Positions 57,487 to 64,000 of a stretch of DNA of 64,000 nucleotides are shown piece after piece; the stretch's first letter is position 1, and every line of letters begins with the position of its first letter. This DNA is from Drosophila miranda (Eukaryota; Arthropoda; Insecta; Diptera; Drosophilidae): assembly GCF_003369915.1 (NCBI RefSeq), contig NW_022881603.1, positions 186,001 to 250,000 of the forward strand, in the 5' to 3' direction. Position numbers and translations under genes: made by a program. Under the pieces are notes generated by a model. The model saw nothing but the letters and a program-made list of their open reading frames with translations. It was not told where the DNA came from and ran no database searches.

Positions 57487-58257
57487 AACGTGACGCGTGA
57501 CGTCGGGGGCTGCGTAGCCAGTGCAAATTGATTTGTTCCTTTTGGCTATAAAATCTGATCTGATCTGATCCAGATTCAGCAATCTGATAGATATGATCAT
57601 TATCTATGATTCTGCGTTTTTAGTTTTCTCGAATGTGCAATATTGTGGATGCAACAGATTTTCGTCCTTTGTGGTGGCGGAAGGGGGTGGGGCGAAATTC
57701 TGAGATTTATAGTGAGATCTAACAGGAGTGCAGATACTAAATTTGGTTACTCTAGCCTTAATAGTCTCTGAGATTTGTGGATGCCCCAGATTTTCTTCCT
57801 TTGCGGGGGCGGAAGGGGGTGTGGCGAAATTTTTGATCCTTGAACTCATATTTTGCAATTGGCAAAACCGACCATGAAACCTGTGTGTTAGAGAGAGACA
57901 GAGCGAGAAAGAATGAAATTGTTTTCTTGATTCTGGCTATAATAATTATACGATCTGGTTCAGATTTTGCACTCTAGAACATATAGTCATCCTCTACTAT
58001 TCTGCGTTTTTGGTTTTTTCGTATCTTTAAAAATGTGGATGCCACAGACTTTCATCCTTTGTGGGGGCGGAAGTGGGCGAGGCGAAGTTTTGAAATATTT
58101 TTGTAGCAGTGACATATCACAGAAGTCTGGATCCAAAGCATCGTTGCTCTAGCTCCTATAGTCTTTGAGCATTAGGCGCTGAAGGGGACGGACAGACGGA
58201 CGGACGGACAGACAGACAGGGCTCAATCGACTCGGCTATTGATGCTGATCAAGAATA
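57487..58257 (+). mobile_element. ISY/DINE-1-type repeat, unit D first copy (truncated both ends)
   Basis: Starts inside the element (GTGACGCGTGACGTCGG), lacking the ACGAGGGGG end. Keeps the GA-rich tract (57890-57915) and microsatellite (about 58185-58215). Ends TATATATACTTTATATATA. Confidence 0.8.
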
Positions 58258-59646
58258 TATATACTTTATATATATACACTCAAACTGTGACATCATCGCC
58301 AGAACGAACGAGAGTTTTTGAAAAACGATTTTCGAATGTGGGCCGGCAATGGTCACGATCACTTTTTTGATGCCCTAAAAGGAAACGCCGAAGGTGGCTC
58401 GTTTTCTCAAGTGTCTATTGTTTCTTTCAAGAAAAGAAAATAAATAAGAAATAAACGAAATAATCGTGCCTGACCGTCAGTCGATCCCCTCAGATAGTGT
58501 GCAACAGCAGTAAACGGAGTCCAGTTCCATGTTTACCCAATCGGGTTCGGGCGTAATCCAAGCCTCGCTTCATTTGCATGGACTTTTGGCGTCGAGTGCT
58601 TCCGTCCTCACATACCACATTACACATGTACCGAGAGCTGAATTTGCATTTCTTATTACCAATTACAATTAAATAATCCATCGATTAGGCGATATGTGGA
58701 GAGTCGAGCGACCAGGTCTCAGTTTCCCCCCCTCCCCATATACGACTACTACCTAAATCGTTGGCTGGATTCATTCGTTTGCCGATCTGGCTCCGCCCAC
58801 AAAGCTTTTGTTTATTCGTTTTCTACTTTTAGCGGGACACAAGGGCGTAGTCCCAAAAGGGGTGCTAAATCAAAGTGATCTTTAATTAATTTTTTTTTTT
58901 AAATCTTGCCATTTTCAGGGCTTTTGGAAGTTCCGGGGGAATCGTGAAAGTCCCAGTACTGCCGCCTCGTCTGGGCTTAATTAAATTATTCGAAATTATC
59001 GAAACGTGCGGGGCACTGACTGACATCCCCCCCAATTCTCCCACTCCACACACACCCCCCTCAAATCTTTTGTTGTGTGTTGTACGAGTACATGATGTAG
59101 GCCACCCAATTGTTTATGAAGTGCACAGCGAGTACGAGTAGTTCATATGTATATACCCAATATAGAGCATGTATATGCGATGCATGTGTGTGTATCCACT
59201 TTAGTTAAGTTAAGCATGTGTCCATGTGTTTGTGAGCTGTCCGTATTTCGGTGCCAGCTAAATATTTCTTGTATACAACTATATTTTGTTGCTTTTTATC
59301 TGCGGATGCCACTCGGAGGCGGTTCAGCATGAAGTCATGCTTGGTCTCAGCTCCAGCCCCATCTCCTCACGCATTCATCTTAATTACGAAGTTTTTATGA
59401 TGACAATTTCGGGGCTGCGTTTCACTACAAGTCAAGTATATATTTCACTGTAAAAAAACTTCATTTGTAGATCAAGATTGTAGTTTTTTTCTGCCACACC
59501 CGAGTACTTTTTTCTTCATACTAGAATTTTTGGTTATTTCCCTTTGTTTTTTCAGTTTTAATGCCAAGTGTAAACAAAGCGTCTCGGGCCAGACCATCGC
59601 CTGTTGTTCATTAAGTGCAGCAAAACGCTGAGAATGCATAAAAAAA
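58258..59646. other. Spacer between the two ISY repeats, unit D
   Basis: Nearly identical to 43221-44604. No gene called. Confidence 0.5.
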
Positions 59647-60622
59647 ACGAGGGGGAACGTTGTGAGTTGCTGCGGAGACCGCAACTCTACATTTATACCC
59701 GATACTGCAAATTGATTTCTTGCTTTTGGCTACAAAAATAATCTGATCTGATCCAGATTCAGCAATCTGATAGATATGATCGTTATCTATGATTCTGCGT
59801 TTTTAGTTTTCTCGAATCTGCAATATTGTGGTTGCAACAGATTTTCGTCATTTGTGTCGGCGGAAGGGGGGGGGACGAAATTTTGAGATATACGTTTTAT
59901 AGTGAGATCTAACAGGAGTGCATATACTAAATTTGGTTACTGTAGCGTTAATAGTCTCTGAGATTTGTGGATGCCCCAGATTTTCGTCCTTTGTGGGGGC
60001 GGAAGGGGGTGTGGTGAAGTTTTGACACAAAACGGTCAAGGTCCGATATCACAGGAGTGTGGATACCAAATTTGGTTGCTCTAGCTCTTATGGGTTCTGA
60101 GATCCTTGAACTCATATTTTGCAATTGGCAAAACCGACCATGAAACCTGTGTGTTAGAGAGAGAGAATGAAATTGTTTTCTTGATTCTGGCTATAATAAT
60201 TATACGATCTGGTTCAGATTTTGCACTCTAGAACATATAGGCCTGCTCTACGATTCTACGATTTTGGTTTTCTCGTATCGTCGAAATTTTGGATGCCACA
60301 GATTTTCGCCCTTTGTGGGAGCGGAAGTGGGCGTGGCAAAATTTTGAAATTTTCTTGTAGCAGTGACATATCACAGAAGTCTGGATCCAAAACATCGTTG
60401 CTATAGCTCTTATAGTCTTTGAGCACTACGGACGGACGGACGGACAGACGGACGGACGGACAGACGGACAGACAGACATGGCTCAATCGACTCGGCTATT
60501 GATGCTGATCAAGAACATATATACTTTATGGGGTCGGAAACGATTCCTTCTGGACGTTACACACATCCAGTTTTACCACAAATCTAATATACCCCAATAC
60601 TCATTTTGAGTATCGGGTATAA
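59647..60622 (+). mobile_element. ISY/DINE-1-type repeat, unit D second copy
   Basis: Full-length like 44605-45592, but the GA-rich tract (60153-60166) has lost 12 bp compared with unit C, reading GAGAGAGAGAATG. Otherwise almost identical. Confidence 0.85.
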
Positions 60623-62928
60623 TAATGCCATAAATTGGATAAACAATCCAAGCACAGTTTGCCAAAAAACAGACTTTATGGACAAGCAATTTAGTTTAGT
60701 GCTTACTCTGCTCTCCTCCTCCCACGCAGCTAGAGGGTCTCTCGATCTGATCACATCACGTATTCGGGAAGGGTATGGTAAAATATCATGTCAGAATGTT
60801 ATAGCAGTGTAAGACAGTACGTATATAGTATAAATTATTGACAGACGATCGGAGAAACGCGGCTGATCCTGTGCAGCTGGACATATACATATTCAGTTTA
60901 TCGCGTTAAAAACTTTACATTAATCACGTCTGTCCCCCTTCTACTTACTCTTTCCGAAGTGTTGTCATTTGCTGATTTCACTTTTGCAGCTGCACCAACA
61001 CAAAGAACTTTAGTAGAGGATTCGGTGTGCAACTCAGAGCCAATTTTGTTGGGCAATTTCCTAGGTCCCAGCTCTCTCAGTCTCCAAATTCCAGATGTTC
61101 CCACAGACAGAAAGAAGAACAGGGCTGAAAGGTTTATAAATATAAATTCACTCAAAGAAAAAATGAGAAGTCGAAACAGTTTTCAAATCGCGAATGAAGA
61201 TAATCTCATTATTATTTTTCTTTTAAGACTAGTAATAATGTCGTTGGACTCCCTTTCCTTTGTGACACACTTTATTCTCAAATTCCAGAGTGATACGAGT
61301 ACTTTTTTTTTACCAGTGTTATAGTAAATACATATGTGAGCTCCAAGAGAAGAGGGAATAAAATTCCACTCCAGACTCCGTATACTCTGTGATTTCGACT
61401 GGTTTCCGTAGATGAAGCAAATGTTTAAGAGTTTAAGGGCAATTTGTGTTTTCCGAAGCTTTTCTCAATAAGTATAGATTACCTTGACTACATCAATATT
61501 TCTGAAAGTAGTGCTCTTAATTGCTAGGGTCAGATGCGACTGAGAGAGGAGTTGCTCACTTTTGAAATCGTTTGCTGTTAAGTTTTCTGTTAATTATTGT
61601 GATATTACGCCATTCTGTCAACCGATGTCTTAGTAAGACTTTGGGTCGAGCTTCAGCTTGGACAAACAATGAAGTTGTTTGTCAATTGCTTGGGCAAATA
61701 CTCGTACTCAGGTGGAAAAACAAATACCAGAATGGGGAAGAGATTAAGATGGGAGACAAGAAAATATCAAATAAAGGGCCAATTAAGGAAGGTGATTGTG
61801 CGATTCTGTTTATCTTATCAACGAAAAATTTTGACCCCAGGGGCGTCATTTACAATCCTCAATTTCTTTGCATACTAAAGCAACATTAGCCGAAGAGCTA
61901 CCTACAAAAGAGAAGACGATGTTTCCTGATTCCCAATTCGTAGGCTATTGATAAACAATCAGTGGGGGAATATTCACATTAGCCAGGTCTCATGTGTGAT
62001 TAGCCGATTTCTCACACATTTCAAGCATCAAAGCAGACAGCAGACAGCAGACAGAACGGAACAGAACAGAACACAACAGAGCGGAGAAGACGTTGAGCTG
62101 ACGGCTGGAGGGATCAGATCCCACAGAAGAAGCCGCCTTGAAATTTACGAAAGAGCCGCACTGCCCAGGTCTTTATCTAAAGCTCCATTCGGAACAGTAT
62201 TCAAAGCATAAAGCGTAACCAATTGATTGCTAATTGATATTGATGTGTCGATTATTTTATGATTATTCTTTATGATCGTTAAATTTTGATATACCAAAAG
62301 GCCAGCGAGATCGAACACAAAACTTGATTCAAATTTGTAGATCACTTTAAACAATGAAGCCACTCCCTGAGTACTTCTCAGGCCTGTCTTACCTTGTCTT
62401 CAGTTGGATTGTTATAATGTAATAACTACACGGGAGGGCAAATTAAGTCTGTAGTTCGGGTACCACAAAAACCACTTAAAGACGCTTTCTTTAATTGCCC
62501 CCAAAACGAAGATTTGGTTTTTATTTTTCGAGAAACCTGTGGGGTAGCTTTCGGCTGCGGATGTGGCTGTGACTGTGGCTCTGACTGTGGCTCTGCCTCC
62601 AGCTGCTGGCCAGCTCCATGGACAGACAGTCATTTGTGTGAAAATCATCGTAGCATGAAGCTTTGTCAAATACCGTTTGTTGCGGGGGTCGGTCCACTCT
62701 CATGCTTTTGTTTCGGCCATTTCAAGGTCTGTACAGAAACCGTCTGTTGGGTCAGACCTCCCTCCATTGACCAGAGCAGAGCTCTAACAATGCGGGTTCT
62801 GGCATCATTTTCATAGAAACGGCATTAGAAGTTACTCATACGCAGCGTGGGTTGGATAAGATTAACGAAAGCCCACATAGACATAGCTCATCCTCCCCAT
62901 TCTCACTTGACTCTTTGCAGACAGCAGA
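60623..62928 (+). other. Upstream region of pain copy D
   Basis: Matches 45593-47783, including the exon-like block. About 20 bp of the leader near 62150 are missing, and the 140-bp leader segment absent from C is present. No other gene recognised. Confidence 0.5.
60949..61124 (-). other. Exon-like block, unit D
   Basis: Twin of 45918-46093, with the same splice signals. One silent difference (CTG/TTG in the GSELHTES segment). Confidence 0.35.
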
Positions 62929-64000
62929 ATGAGCTCTAACAACTGCGGTTTCATCGATCCGCATGGCCAGTTGAGCGCAGCCCTCGCTAATCGGGACATA
63001 CGGGAATTCCACACTGCCCTGGACAGCGGTGCCCAGGCCAATCGCCAGGACGATCGAATGCCTCTCAGGTGGGCTCCTGCATTCAGCTGCTGCTCGAGTA
63101 CGGAGCCTCTCCGAATTTGGTGGATCAGGGCGAGTTCACGCCCCTCCTCCATGTGCTGAAGAATATAAATATTAAGGCAGGCACTAAGCTGGAGCTGATC
63201 CGACTTTTCCTGAAACAACCACAGTTGGACATTGACAGCTATCGGAATGGGCAGGTACGCCAGATGCTGAGGGATCAGTATCCGGAACTGCCGTTGCCGG
63301 AGCTGCGCGAGGCCGGAGCGGAGATCGACTGCGAGCGACTCTCCGCACGCTGCGGGACGGAGACGACAACCAGTTCGAGCAACAGTTCGCGGAGTACCAC
63401 CAGAACGTCAGCGGAAACGCAGACAACGCAATGCAATGCCAACCAGGAGGAGTATCAGTCCCTGCTGGCGGAGAGTATCAAGCGGGGCAAGCAGCGAGCC
63501 TTTGAGGCCATCCTCGAGACGGGCATCAACATTTATCCTTCAAAATTGAGCGACATCAGCCCCGTGGAGTTGGCCGTAATGTGGGGCAACCACAGGGCGC
63601 TAGAGAAGCTGTTGAAGCATCCGCAGCTGAGGCTGACATCGCATTCCAAGCTGCTGAACGCGGTTATCAGTCGCCTGGGTGAGCAACCGCTGGACGACTT
63701 CTGTGACCACCAGCGCTGCTTCCAGCTGCTGCTCGAGAGCGATCGTGTGGACATCAATGAGGCGGACAAGGCTGGCCTGGTGCCACTCTCCTATGCGGTC
63801 AAGTATCGCAACACAAAGGTGGCACAGGAGCTTCTACGGCAGGGAGCGCGTTCGGAGATCTTCCCATACAGGAGATGGACCCGACAGTGCTGGAGGAGCA
63901 CTTCGATTCCTTCATCACCACCAACGGGGAGAAGCCCGGTGACCAGAGTTTCGAGATCATCATCAACTACAATCTGATGAGACGCCAGCGAGAGCCCGGG
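62929..64000 (+). pseudogene. pain: painless-like TRPA channel, copy D (partial, frameshifted)
   Basis: Same start and shared frameshift near 63069. Private lesions: a one-base loss near 63342 and a one-base gain near 63427 put about 28 codons out of frame. A 19-bp deletion near 63850 (GCAGGGAGCGCGTTCGG) then closes the frame. Three bases are also missing near 63971. The copy leaves the window before the membrane segments. Confidence 0.85.

Larger units (their letters stand above)
56854..64000 (+). repeat. Tandem array unit D (runs off the window)
   Basis: Begins at the same phase as unit C (41845) and matches it closely: leader, two ISY repeats, exon-like block and pain. It continues past 64000. 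Confidence 0.9.

Overview
The window is eukaryotic DNA from a fruit fly, most likely of the Drosophila obscura group (D. pseudoobscura, D. persimilis or D. miranda). Four things point there: repeated copies of a painless (pain) TRPA-channel gene with an intact 67-bp GT-AG intron, many DINE-1/ISY-type Helitron-like repeats, BEL/Pao and Ty3/gypsy retrotransposons with insect tRNA primer sites (tRNA-Trp, tRNA-Lys), and AT-rich intergenic DNA. pain lies on Muller element C in D. melanogaster. A degenerating, tandemly amplified, transposon-rich Muller-C segment is what one expects of the D. miranda neo-Y, but that placement is inference; an autosomal or unplaced repeat array is the alternative.

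The layout is a tandem array of a roughly 15.0-kb unit present four times: A (1-6693), B (26543-41839), C (about 41845-56853) and D (about 56854 to beyond 64000). A complete unit (C) reads: AT-rich leader, two ISY repeats, a spacer with an exon-like block, pain (+), a two-exon membrane-protein gene (-), then a divergent pair: a three-exon zinc-finger gene (-) and an acidic-repeat gene (+), and a minisatellite. All pain copies share the same old lesions (loss of part of the N-terminal ankyrin region with a frameshift, and loss of the C-terminal tail), so pain was already damaged before amplification. Each unit then gained its own frameshifts, stops and deletions.

Two transposon blocks split the array. 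Between A and B lie two BEL/Pao elements sharing a middle LTR (6694-26542). The left one carries a nested ISY repeat. The right one has lost reverse transcriptase and most of integrase, and its last LTR is split by a 10.1-kb gypsy element in opposite orientation (16157-26259, target duplication CTAT). The outer flanks of the BEL block come from two different places in the unit, so 3.56 kb of unit sequence was lost, most simply by recombination between two BEL insertions. Between B and C lies a third BEL/Pao element (35498-41839) with a 5-bp target duplication but almost no 3' LTR.

Nothing in the window looks like an undamaged host gene. The least damaged frames are the pain channel domain in A and C, the membrane-protein gene in A, and the zinc-finger gene in B. 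No tRNA, rRNA or CRISPR array was seen.
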